Positions 18,680-27,900 of a DNA stretch of 64,000 bases are shown piece by piece. Below the pieces are notes generated by a model. The model worked only from the letters and a program-made list of their open reading frames with translations, did no database searches and had not been told where the DNA came from. The DNA is from Cymbomonas tetramitiformis (taxonomy: Eukaryota; Chlorophyta; Pyramimonadophyceae; Pyramimonadales; Pyramimonadaceae), in NCBI GenBank assembly GCA_001247695.2, contig LGRX02034486.1:1-64000 (forward strand), in the 5' to 3' direction. The first letter of the stretch is position 1. Each line of letters starts with the position of its first letter. The translations under genes were made by a program, and so were the position numbers.

Positions 18680-19234
18680 TTAGGCCTGCTCGATTCGCGA
18701 TTGTGAATTTTGCGTCTTTTCCCTGTTCCGTTTGACGTAAGCGGCCATGCGGGCGTGTCGCATCTCCGCCAATTTCAGAAGCACCGCATGCGGTGGATAT
18801 TTGCGCATGGCGCGCATGTCCGCGCGAGCCAGTCGCAGCTGATGGTGACGTGAGTAGTTGCAGTGCGCCGGCTTCGGCACGTGGTAGGGAGTTGCCACGT
18901 GACGACACACGCGTATGGCAACTTCGAAATGCCGAAACGGGGAATCCAGCACGCTGTACATCAACAGCTCCCTGATGCCCCCCTTCCGCGGTGTCGACGT
19001 GTAGAAACGCCGCAAATCAGTAAAATTACGCACTACGTATTTTCGGTTTATGAAAAAGGCAACATCGCCCAGGTCGTACGGTCGGTCAACGCGCTCGTTG
19101 TCGGTGAGATCCAAGAGCGTAAACTCGAGGGTTTGCAAGTCCGGCAAAGCGTTCTGCAGACGCAAAGCGATGTCCTCCAGCGCGACCCCTTCGCGCACGC
19201 AGAGTCTTAGGACCGCATCATTCAAATTTGTCAT
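18680..19234 (-). CDS. Hypothetical protein (184 aa), second of an overlapping pair
   Basis: ATG at 19234 overlaps the stop of the upstream gene in a TAATG. The protein is basic and helical and contains YDLGDVAFFINRKYVVRNF in the middle, with a His/Arg-rich C-terminal third (HHQLRLARADMRAMRKY). No membrane segment is seen. A partial copy of its C-terminal motif sits at 18085-18229. A separate promoter is not obvious; ATATAT runs at 19335 and 19414 are the only candidates. Function unknown. Confidence 0.6.
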   Translation of the reverse strand: MTNLNDAVLRLCVREGVALEDIALRLQNALPDLQTLEFTLLDLTDNERVDRPYDLGDVAFFINRKYVVRNFTDLRRFYTSTPRKGGIRELLMYSVLDSPFRHFEVAIRVCRHVATPYHVPKPAHCNYSRHHQLRLARADMRAMRKYPPHAVLLKLAEMRHARMAAYVKRNREKTQNSQSRIEQA

Positions 19235-19797
19235 TATTTACGCTTTTGCTGAGCGCCGTTAAACAGGTCCAAAAAGCCGTTGACTGCAAGGTTTAGATTC
19301 GGCTTTGGAGCGTCGGCGACGGTATCCTTCGCGTCATATATCGGCGCGGGTTCGGGGGTTGGTGGACTGGTCACATTTACGGGATAGTCCTCCTTCGTGA
19401 CGATCGGCGATGATATATCTAAAATAAGGCGCGACTCCTGCTCGTAGGCGCATGGGTAACAAGCGCAGACGGCGGTGTGATCCGCGCAAGCGCGCGCGTC
19501 GTTTTGCAACGTCAAGCCCGTGGCTTCGACAGCGGATCGCACCCTCTGCCGCTCGTGCACGTGCAGCCAGTGCGATGCGATCGGGTTGCACATGGTGAGC
19601 GCGGCGCCGATCAGTGCGAGGACGCGGCGGGTCTCTTGCATCTCCGCGGCGGGCGTATCGCGCGTCACGTAAACGTCTACCTGATTGCGCAAGCCATAAT
19701 ACGCTGCGGTGGGGCAACACGCCGCGTACACGCAGCGCGTACCGCAGGCCAAACCATTGTCTCGCAACTCGTGCGGAGATATAGTTAGCGGACGCAT
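19234..19797 (-). CDS. Cys-rich hypothetical protein (187 aa), first of an overlapping pair
   Basis: ATG 19797 (MRPLTISPHELRD) lies 30 bp after GTATATATAC. A GTG-led extension to 19818 is ignored. The N-terminal half has CGTRCVYAACC and later ADHTAVCACYPC, so metal binding or disulphides are possible. One moderately hydrophobic stretch (VLALIGAALTMCNPIA, about 78-93) could be membrane-associated. The C-terminal half is Pro-rich and acidic and ends NGFLDLFNGAQQKRK. The TAA stop shares bases with the next ATG. Confidence 0.6.
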   Translation of the reverse strand: MRPLTISPHELRDNGLACGTRCVYAACCPTAAYYGLRNQVDVYVTRDTPAAEMQETRRVLALIGAALTMCNPIASHWLHVHERQRVRSAVEATGLTLQNDARACADHTAVCACYPCAYEQESRLILDISSPIVTKEDYPVNVTSPPTPEPAPIYDAKDTVADAPKPNLNLAVNGFLDLFNGAQQKRK

Positions 19798-19826
19798 AAC
19801 GCTTTCCGTACGCGCCACTTCACGGT

Positions 19827-19836
19827 GTATATATAC
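19827..19836 (-). promoter_or_regulatory. Palindromic TATA box GTATATATAC
   Basis: 30 bp upstream of the minus-strand ATG at 19797. Confidence 0.6.
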
Positions 19837-19877
19837 AACATGCTAAAATACGATTTTTCCACGATTGTTCTCTACGT

Positions 19878-20627
19878 CTATTCTACGCGCGCCCGTTTAC
19901 TACTTATCTTGTCCGTGCACGTTTCCGCCTCGACGTCGGCCTCTTCAAATGCGCGTCGAAGCACGTCGATCGCCGCGTCGAGCTTCTCCGCTGTAAACAT
20001 TTTTCGGACCGACTCCAGGAGCGTATTTCTAACATCCTCGCAACGTATGCCGGTCGCCCGTAAATGCAACAAAAGCCGGACGGTACCCCAGTGCATGTTG
20101 TCCGCAGCTTCGGTGTACAGGCAAAACTCCGGAAACGGATTGCTGAAGTATTCGCTATACGCGCCGGTTAGCATCCAGTTGAGAGCTTCCGTTCGGCCCG
20201 CGCGGGCCGCAACGACGGGCATATACCGGACAGCGTCGAACCACATCTTCCACCGCGTCTCGCCCGGGTCCTGCGCCAGAACTTTATTAATCCAGACAAA
20301 GCCCTGCGCCAGGGCTTTGTCCATGGTTCTGCGCACGCCCCACTTGAAAAACTCGAGATTGCCGCTACGAAGCGCCATCTCCGCGGTCTCGGCAGTGAAG
20401 TGAAACGCGGGGTCGAACTCCTCGGCGTACACGAGCAGCACGCGGATGCTGCCGTGCGACGCGGCATGCGCGATCTCAATATCGCTGAGCCGCGCGGGAT
20501 CGCGAAGCAGCAGGGTGTTTCTCATCACCACCTCATTGTTCTGCGCTATCGCTCGCAGCGTCGACCAGTCGGCGTCGGTGGCGATGAACTGGTCCATGCT
20601 GTGAAGGTGCGCGTCGCTTAGGGGCAT
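19878..20627 (-). CDS. Ankyrin-like helical repeat protein (249 aa)
   Basis: Consecutive helix pairs with the pattern (I/A)EIAHAASHGSIRVLLVYA, AEMALRSGNLEFFKWGVRR and AARAGRTEALNWMLTGA resemble degenerate ankyrin repeats, spaced about 33-50 residues. In large DNA viruses such proteins act as protein-binding adaptors, often against host defence or ubiquitin pathways. No F-box is visible. The C-terminus is acidic and then basic (SSKRARVE). The ATG at 20627 is the first available. Confidence 0.6.
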   Translation of the reverse strand: MPLSDAHLHSMDQFIATDADWSTLRAIAQNNEVVMRNTLLLRDPARLSDIEIAHAASHGSIRVLLVYAEEFDPAFHFTAETAEMALRSGNLEFFKWGVRRTMDKALAQGFVWINKVLAQDPGETRWKMWFDAVRYMPVVAARAGRTEALNWMLTGAYSEYFSNPFPEFCLYTEAADNMHWGTVRLLLHLRATGIRCEDVRNTLLESVRKMFTAEKLDAAIDVLRRAFEEADVEAETCTDKISSKRARVE

Positions 20628-20714
20628 GGTAAATTCTTCGCGATTACGTAGTGCAGTGATTTGCGCCGATCAGGGTATGAGCGCGCTTTTAATCGATTAA
20701 CACAGAATGTACTA

Positions 20715-21953
20715 TTACCTAATATTGTCGGTTTTTCCTGTGAGCGCCGTATCAATTCGTCTACGTATATTCTGCGGCAAAGCGTCACAGCGATCGGTGG
20801 GATCGATGTCCCATGACAGGACGATCTCCAGACGGTCGTAAGATACTCGCGCAACGCCAGCCACCTGCGCGAAGGCGGCCGTTTCGTAAAGCTCCGACCG
20901 ATCGTTGTAGCGACGTTTGCTCGGCTGCAGCACCTCGCAGTCTAAGGTGCGAGTCTGTAAACACAAACGAACGACCCGCAACAGATGGTGCGGAGACGAA
21001 CTTGCCACGAAGCTGTACACCGCGCCCACACGAGATGCGCGCGTCAGCAGCATCGATCCCGGCGTCATGTCGCCGAGGCTGTAGGCGCACGCCGAGCGGG
21101 GCGTCGCGCATTCCAAGCGGATTAGTATCACCCAGCGCATCAAAGCGTGACCCCCCTCGTTGGTGCTGAGATACCCGCTGAGAGGCAACGGTCGGTGGAG
21201 GGAATTGCGCGTGCAGTACGTTATCAGCAGGACGCGGACGTCGCGCCGTTTCGCTAGCTCGGCCAACACCGCGTCGTACCCCGGCCGCCAGGTACCGTAA
21301 ATGTCTAACGCGAAAGCGTTCGCACGGCAAGCCCGCATGGCGGTCGGGCACATGGTGGACGGGCTGCGAAGCGAAACCCGCAGCATCTCGTACACGTCCC
21401 AGCTACGTCGACGGGCATTACGGACACTGGTCATCGTGTGCACGGCGACGTCGCCCATGCACGCGTTGGCGATGAGCGCTGTGGCGTCGTAATTTACCTG
21501 ATACACGTTGACGAGTCCCTGGGCGCGTAGAGCGCGGGAGGTGCAGCCTGCCGCGCCATCCAGGACGGTGATGACGCGCGCGCCGCTGAGGCGGCAGAGT
21601 TTAGCAAACTCATTACTCCGTCGCGTCGCCCGGGCGCATATCGACCGATCGGACGCGTGTACTCGTTTTTGCTGGCCGAGGCCGTTTACGGTGCCCGTGA
21701 GCGTAAAGAGCGCCCAATCCGGCAGCGTGTACTCCTGGCCGTCGTCCTCGGCAAGGACCCGCAGCACAACCCGGGCAGCGGATCTGGACGTGGACGCGAC
21801 GTCGTAACGCAGGACGCGCACGTTGACGCGTGTTCGATCGTCGGATTTCGTACAGTTGAAGCAGTAGGCGGCTACCGGAAAGGTCTTGTCGATGAGTCCA
21901 TCAAACACTTTTGGATCGATCGAGTCGAAATTGTTATGCTTGGACAGGATCAT
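20715..21953 (-). CDS. Possible SAM-dependent methyltransferase-like protein (412 aa)
   Basis: ATG 21953 (MILSKHNNFDSIDPKVFDG). The upstream in-frame start is only TTG. The middle has VITVLDGAAGCTSRALRAQG, which fits methyltransferase motif I (D-x-x-x-G-x-x-S), then a strand VYQVNYD and, later, FALDIYG as a possible acidic motif. This could equally be another Rossmann-like domain. The N-terminal 120 residues (AAYCFNCTKSDDRTRVNV) and the C-terminal 150 are unassigned. It is likely a soluble viral protein; the assignment rests on one motif. Confidence 0.4.
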   Translation of the reverse strand: MILSKHNNFDSIDPKVFDGLIDKTFPVAAYCFNCTKSDDRTRVNVRVLRYDVASTSRSAARVVLRVLAEDDGQEYTLPDWALFTLTGTVNGLGQQKRVHASDRSICARATRRSNEFAKLCRLSGARVITVLDGAAGCTSRALRAQGLVNVYQVNYDATALIANACMGDVAVHTMTSVRNARRRSWDVYEMLRVSLRSPSTMCPTAMRACRANAFALDIYGTWRPGYDAVLAELAKRRDVRVLLITYCTRNSLHRPLPLSGYLSTNEGGHALMRWVILIRLECATPRSACAYSLGDMTPGSMLLTRASRVGAVYSFVASSSPHHLLRVVRLCLQTRTLDCEVLQPSKRRYNDRSELYETAAFAQVAGVARVSYDRLEIVLSWDIDPTDRCDALPQNIRRRIDTALTGKTDNIR

Positions 21954-22057
21954 GGTTTGGAGAAGCAACCACCGCAGTGAATGTCAAAACCGCCTTATGA
22001 GCGGTTTATGTTTTGTTTGGGAAAGTCACAATGAGATTCGAATGTGGTTGCGGTTCG

Positions 22058-22065
22058 TATAAATA
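22058..22065 (+). promoter_or_regulatory. TATAAATA promoter box
   Basis: Exact octamer 39 bp upstream of ATG 22097. Confidence 0.75.
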
Positions 22066-22096
22066 TGAGCGATACCTTTACGGACGGGACGCAAAA

Positions 22097-23155
22097 ATGG
22101 TATCGTGGCACTTTGCGCTGATCAGATTCTTAACGCACGCGATGTTCGCTTGCATAGTCATCGTACCGGCTCTTGTCGCACCGGCGATCCGGACAAGAAA
22201 GGACACCCAACTCGCGGTCTCGGTCGACTTTTTGACCGACGCACCTTCGCAGGTACGTTTGGAGCCGATACAAGATACCATCATCGCGCCAACACTCGCA
22301 CCCAACGCTACCATGACGCAGCCTCCCACGGACGGTGCGCGGAGCACGCCCGCGCCCATCACCGTGGCGCTGACGTACTCCACCTTCGGACCCACCACGC
22401 AGGCGCCGGTGACCAGCGGCCCGACCACGAGCTCGCCCCTCACGATCGCGCCCTCCACGCCGCAGCCGACGACGGCCCTCGTCGAACGGATCATCGATTT
22501 CGACACCGTGACCCAGCCCACCACGGTGCATTTGAACAGCAGCGACGCCGTGGCCGTGATTCGCACGTCGGACAATCGAACGTTGCATACGCTGTTGGAG
22601 CTTGAAAACGCGTGGGCTTACGATAACTGCGCCTACGCGGAGGACGACGGGAACTTGACTACCCCCAGATCCAACGCGTACAATGTGCGGATAGGCCCGC
22701 CCGATGATGGTGGCGCGCATAGGTACGTCATGGATGCGTTACACATTGATTGCACGCACGGCATGGGCGACTGCAGCGCCTGCCGCAAGCTCAAACTCTC
22801 CTGGTTTTCGCAGAGCGACGGGATACAGGAAGTGCATCACTACTGCAACGATACCGTGGCGGTGCACCACGTGCCGGCGGATCAACCGGGGATCACTAGG
22901 ATGTCGTGGTTCGCGTCTCTCTGCGTAAATCTCACCCTGTGGACGCGGAACGTATCCTCGACGGACCCAACCGTGGCGTGCGGACACGGTACGGGCAATC
23001 GTTTGCGTGCCGGGTCGACCGGGTGGCAGGTGCACGACACCCTGGCGCGAAGGAGCGAACTGAACAGCAGCGTGCCGCACACCCTATGCTACCAGTGCGC
23101 AAACGTATCCGAGATGAGCTGCGGCACGCAACCCGTGCTGGTCCTAAAACATTAG
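22097..23155 (+). CDS. Secreted or surface glycoprotein with mucin-like stalk (352 aa)
   Basis: A hydrophobic N-terminus (FACIVIVPALVAPAI, about 17-31) acts as a signal peptide or anchor. Residues about 70-155 are a Thr/Pro/Ser stalk (TTQAPVTSGPTTSSPLTIAP) suited to dense O-glycosylation. The C-terminal 200 residues form a Cys-rich globular part (DCTHGMGDCSACRK, CYQCANVSEMSCG) with several N-glycosylation sequons (NDT, NLT, NVS, NSS). There is no C-terminal membrane segment. A virion spike or secreted glycoprotein is the natural reading. No family is recognised. Confidence 0.65.
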   Translation: MVSWHFALIRFLTHAMFACIVIVPALVAPAIRTRKDTQLAVSVDFLTDAPSQVRLEPIQDTIIAPTLAPNATMTQPPTDGARSTPAPITVALTYSTFGPTTQAPVTSGPTTSSPLTIAPSTPQPTTALVERIIDFDTVTQPTTVHLNSSDAVAVIRTSDNRTLHTLLELENAWAYDNCAYAEDDGNLTTPRSNAYNVRIGPPDDGGAHRYVMDALHIDCTHGMGDCSACRKLKLSWFSQSDGIQEVHHYCNDTVAVHHVPADQPGITRMSWFASLCVNLTLWTRNVSSTDPTVACGHGTGNRLRAGSTGWQVHDTLARRSELNSSVPHTLCYQCANVSEMSCGTQPVLVLKH

Positions 23156-23179
23156 GTCAAAGCGCTTTTGACCGCTCAG

Positions 23180-24373
23180 ATGCAACACCTCTCGTGCACC
23201 CTTATCGCACAATCCGAAATGGAGGACCTCCAAAAAATTAACCGACTATCGACGGAGGCGCAAGCGCATATCAACGCGTACACGGACTGCTTGAGACGCA
23301 TACACCGCCTTTCCGCCAAGCTGCTGCAGCAAAACATCGAAACGACGCAGCTCGCAGACCCGAGTACTCGAAAACGGGCGCGCACGCTGGTAGATTCGGA
23401 CGATGAAGAGGACGCATGCACGTTGGACCCGGACGCGCTGTCAAAAACGAACACGCGGGTCGTGCGCATCGACGACGAAGCTGTGGGGCTGTGGCTGATC
23501 ACGGCGCCTCTGCGCACACTGAGCGACGTGCGGGACCGATCCCTGTGTTTAGTACCGGGAATGGCCATCTCCGTGCGCGTACAAGAGGAGGATGGAACTT
23601 TTACAAACGAGCACGCGGTGGTGCAGCAGATTCTTGACGAAAATACGCTACGCGTGGATTGGTACGCGCAAGACGCGGACGACGAGTGGGTCGTAGCCGG
23701 CGTCGACCTTGTCGAGCCGGAATGCGTGCAGGCGTATTCCGAGGTGCACGCCTTGTTTTTGAAACGCGGCGACCAATGGGCCGCTAATTCCACGCGGGCT
23801 TTTATGGACACGCGCTACTGGTGGACCAGCGACGAGAACGAGCTGCGTTGCCCGCCGCACGTGTCTTGGGGGTGGCACCGCCGCATGCGGGTCGGCGCCC
23901 CTCTGAGCGGTCTGGCCAAGCTTTTCTACGAGCAGTTGCTGCAGCCGGCTCTGTATCGCGGCTTGGAGCTCACCGCGCGCAGCGACAACCTCGATCTGTT
24001 CGAGCGGCACGTGGTCGACTTGGACCTGCCCGTGGTGTGGACCGAAGACGCTCACGCGACGGGCACGAAGTGCGGCATGTGCAACAAGTGCAACCTGCGC
24101 AACAAATTTGTTGCAAAACTCGTCGGTGACAACGTCGCTGTCGAGTTGATCATGGGCCGCACTTGCGCGCGCGTGTGCGCGTGCGTTTCGGAGTGCGTGG
24201 CGCAGTTGAGAGGTCGCGGGTGCTCCCACTGCACAGTGTTGCAATCCGTCGCGAAGCACTACATCTTTAAGCATTTTCGTGACATGGCAATCGAGAACAA
24301 TCTGGAGTGCGAGGCCTTGCTGAAACAAAAATTAGTTTGCGACAAGTGCCATGAAAATAGAACCGCCGAATAG
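23180..24373 (+). CDS. Cys-rich probable zinc-binding protein (397 aa)
   Basis: I take ATG 23180; 23219 (MEDLQKINRL) is an alternative. A coiled-coil-like start (residues 15-55) leads to a basic patch (RKRAR) and an acidic stretch (DSDDEEDACTLD). The middle resembles a small beta barrel that could bind a modified tail (SLCLVPGMAISVRV, TLRVDWYAQDADDEWV). The last 120 residues have CGMCNKCNLRNK, CARVCACVSEC, GCSHC and CDKCHE, consistent with several zinc sites. No TATAAATA precedes it; an imperfect palindrome GGTCAAAGCGCTTTTGACC (23154-23172) lies just upstream. Function unknown. Confidence 0.55.
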   Translation: MQHLSCTLIAQSEMEDLQKINRLSTEAQAHINAYTDCLRRIHRLSAKLLQQNIETTQLADPSTRKRARTLVDSDDEEDACTLDPDALSKTNTRVVRIDDEAVGLWLITAPLRTLSDVRDRSLCLVPGMAISVRVQEEDGTFTNEHAVVQQILDENTLRVDWYAQDADDEWVVAGVDLVEPECVQAYSEVHALFLKRGDQWAANSTRAFMDTRYWWTSDENELRCPPHVSWGWHRRMRVGAPLSGLAKLFYEQLLQPALYRGLELTARSDNLDLFERHVVDLDLPVVWTEDAHATGTKCGMCNKCNLRNKFVAKLVGDNVAVELIMGRTCARVCACVSECVAQLRGRGCSHCTVLQSVAKHYIFKHFRDMAIENNLECEALLKQKLVCDKCHENRTAE

Positions 24374-24977
24374 AAAGAGGTTGCATGTAACGGACGACCA
24401 TGAATTCGCGGTGACCATGAATTATTTTCAAGAATGCCCCTACTATCAGTGCCCCCAATACACGCCGTATGCCGTGTACCCGGCGTATACGTCCGTCGCG
24501 TCGGATCCGCCCGTGAATGTGGGTTACGAAGATCAGTTCATCGCGGAGGTCGGAGCGATGCGTGCCAGCGTAGAGTCCTTAGAGCGTCTCGCGGATTCGC
24601 ATCATCGTATATCGCGTATAGCCGCCCTGTACCAGCGAAAGAGGGCCATGTACAAGGCGATGCGTCGTTTCGAGGCTCACCGAAATGCTCGACTGCAGGC
24701 CGGCGCACGCCTTAACGCCCTGCAAGCTTCAATTATGTGGCGCCGCGGTGCTCTGTCCTTTTCTTTTGCAACCTGGTACGCGCGCAAAAACAGCTCGCTT
24801 CGCGCCCAGCGTCTGGTCCAAGCTACGATAATCGCCGCGCGAGCTCGTCGTGTCCGCAAAATCTGGCGAGCATGGCGAGGTCTGCAGCCGGATTGGCAGG
24901 CGGCGATTCGGTTGGCCAGAATGGTGAACGCGTATCGCGCGCTGCGCGTGATGGACATCGATGACCGGCGGGGATTA
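24351..24977 (+). pseudogene. Arg/Trp-rich helical protein, truncated by transposon DNA
   Basis: ATG 24351 overlaps the upstream gene's end by 23 bases; ATG 24419 is an alternative. After a Tyr/Pro-rich start (CPYYQCPQYTPYAVYPAY) the protein becomes a long basic helix with repeated W-x-A/R patterns (KIWRAWRGLQPDWQAAIRL). The viral-type sequence runs to about VMDIDDRRG. It then enters CCGT tetranucleotide repeats and the 3' end of the minus-strand SWIM gene, so the true C-terminus is missing. The frame happens to stay open to 25136, but that part has transposon composition. Confidence 0.5.
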
Positions 24978-27900
24978 GTATCGGTCCACTCCGTCCGTCC
25001 GTCCGTCCGTCCGTCCACTGTCCGTCCACTGTGCGTCGGCTTCCAGCACAGGTTGCTTCACAGGTTTGCCTTCATCCTTGGTTCGTGTCTTCTGTGTGGC
25101 ACACCCTTGACCGACGTTCAAGGCGGCAGCACATGACGCCTGACGACCCGAACCAGGCACCAGCATCCACTCACCCTGTTTCAGTCCATTACCACCCGCA
25201 CCCACCTCCGACGTACGAGGAGTGATCTTCACCTTCTCAAGTTCCTTCAGAATGTAATCCACTTCCTGGACGGTGAACCCAGCTTGGACGTAAAAGGCGT
25301 GCCCCGGAGAGAACTCCGCTTCCTTCAGCACAAAACATATATGCACGCACCAGTGCACCGCGCTGCTACGGCCATGCCTGCCCATCAAGTTCGTCCATGC
25401 CTTGCAGCTGCAAGAAACGCGTTGCTTTCGGACTTGGGACGCCCCTCTCTCTCCGAAGTGGATGTCCCGGGCAGCATCCAGGTACCCGAAGACCACCGTC
25501 TGCGAACTGCCTCCCTCCACCGCAACCGTGAAGGCCCTGTCCAAGACCCCGTTCACCACGTTGAACCTGGTCAGGCGTGGAGTGGGTGCTCCCACTTGCA
25601 GCACCTTCAGCTTTGTCTCTCCCAGAAAAAGCTCGGCTAGCATCTTTGCCTGGCCTTTCGTGGTTTTCAACCGGTAGGCAACCTCCGCCTGAGTGCCAAC
25701 CGACATCCGTGAGCCCAACCGGTCCGTCGAGTGAATGTGTGCCTCCATCAAGTACTCCACCACCAACGTCTTGTCAACCCGGGAAGAAAGCTGCCACGAC
25801 CGATCGGCGGTGGGGTTGTTGCGATCAGGATCGACTGACCACTCCCACGCACCGCTTTCCGGAATGCGACGCGCCATCCGAATGCAGGGCTCCGCGTCGG
25901 TCAAGTCCACGGTCAAGCGCCTCTTCTTCGGAAACGAGCGCCGTGTGTCCGGTCGATGGTTGCGATGCTCCGAGGTGTCCGGAGTTTTCTCCAAGTAAGT
26001 TTCAGCGAACTCCTGCAGAACATCATTGGCTACTGCCCGACGCTCCAGTCCTAACACAAGGACCGAAGTAAAAGGGGGCTAGCCGCCACGATTTTTCGAT
26101 GTAGTTGATGTTTGAGTGCTTAAAGATCATCCTTGGGTGCTCAAATATTTATCAAAAACATGTGCCGGGTGATATACTCGATATGGGTATGCACTTGTGA
26201 GGGCTGAAGAGGTGGGGGTAAAATTAATTCAAATTAAATAAAAAGGCCAGTCCTACCACAAGGACCGAAATGTTTCTCACGCTAGCTACCTCCACGAAGG
26301 TCCTGTGAAAATTCGGAGACCCATGTTGTCAAGTTCGCGAGCTGCTCTTTCTGCAGTGTCTTGTCAAAAAAATGATCGGAGGTCATCTTCGCCCTCAAAA
26401 TATCGGTTGAAGTTGCCTGGGTATACAAAATCCGAAAATATCACTGTGGTGTGGTTGGAATTTAGTGATTTTTAACGCTACCCATGCTTAATGTTGATAA
26501 CGTAGCATGAAATTGCGACATTGTTTAGGCAAGCGGGCAAAGGGGTACTCAGTTTAGGTCCCAATGAGACTACAATCCGGAGGATAGGCACTAGGAGCAC
26601 CAAGAGGATGGTTAAAAAAATTCCCGCGCGCCCGGTCCTTGTGATAGGACTAAACGAGATTCCAGTCCTTTCACAAGGACTGTCGGGCAGTAGCCATCAT
26701 AGCTGAAGTGACGTCCCCGACGAGCCGCTTGACACTCCTCGCGACGTTCTTGGTAGAGAGCTCCGGTACGCCCATGTTCCCTAGCCTCATGACCACCAGC
26801 CAACATGAATTCCAACCTCCAAGATTGTTGGATGAAGCTGACAATAGTCACCGAGAAGAACTCGGACATGGTCACGATTTCTCCGAATACCTTTTTGTCA
26901 CGTCCAATCAAAGGCTCGGCCAGGTTTGCACCCTTATTCTTGAAGAAGTGCATGCAGCGCTGGGCTTCACGCTCGTAGAAGGCAAGGAACTGGGTCAAGT
27001 TGTCTTCCACGTCCTTTCGTGACTGTTGCTCGATGAAAGTCACCAGGGCTTTACGACTATCCATGACCTGCTCATTCCCCTATATCGTTAGTGGCGAAGG
27101 GTTTAAAAGGGGGTTGGGGATAGTTTTAGGGCGTTACATTACCTTTCGAGGGGATAAAGCGTGTAGCCAGGTGTAGGTTAAGTTGATGAATTGCTCTTCC
27201 TCGAAATCGTCGGTCAGCCACTTGCAATGCACACCAACTGCCTTGGCCACATGAAGCTCGCAATCCTTCTCGATGCATTCGCCCTCTTCGTTCGTGATCC
27301 GAACCCCGCGACGTTCCTTCTCAGGAAGATGTTTGTTGAAGTGCAGCCGTGCTCCAGCCCACCCGCCTCCTCCGCTGTCCCGCACCAACATGAACGGACG
27401 AAACTCCGGTTTCCCTCCGTTGAACTCTTTTTGGCACGCGTGCTTGTCCAGGAATTTCCCCGAGACGTCTTCCTGGTGCCTCACGGAAATTACATGGTCA
27501 CAACCAGCCCACATCTTTGCTTCGTCCTCCCCTCTTTCTCCACCGGGTAAAGGGAAGGTAGCCAGTTTCAGTATACCGATGCCGTGGATCACCGTGCACA
27601 TCTGTCGAAGACATTTATTCTCTCTCAGAATAATTTGAGTAACAACGTGTTATTTCGAAACTTGGAGGTGAAAACAAACCATACCTGCTCAACTGCTGAA
27701 CTCTTCACACAACTATGCCCCGCATCGGAGTAACATGCCGCGGTGTTGAAGGGAGGTTTGCCGATGCGCCGGTCCATCAGCAACATGATTTCAGCCGGAC
27801 ACCATGGAATGTCCAGAGGAGACATGAAGAACCTGAGGGAACGGCGGTCGAAGTGAAAGACTCTCAAGTTCTTCTTCTTCAACATGCGATCCAGTTCTCC

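Noticed and set aside
23154..23172. GGTCAAAGCGCTTTTGACC as an operator
   Set aside because: It is an imperfect palindrome at a gene start, but it does not recur clearly elsewhere, so there is no support for a regulatory role.
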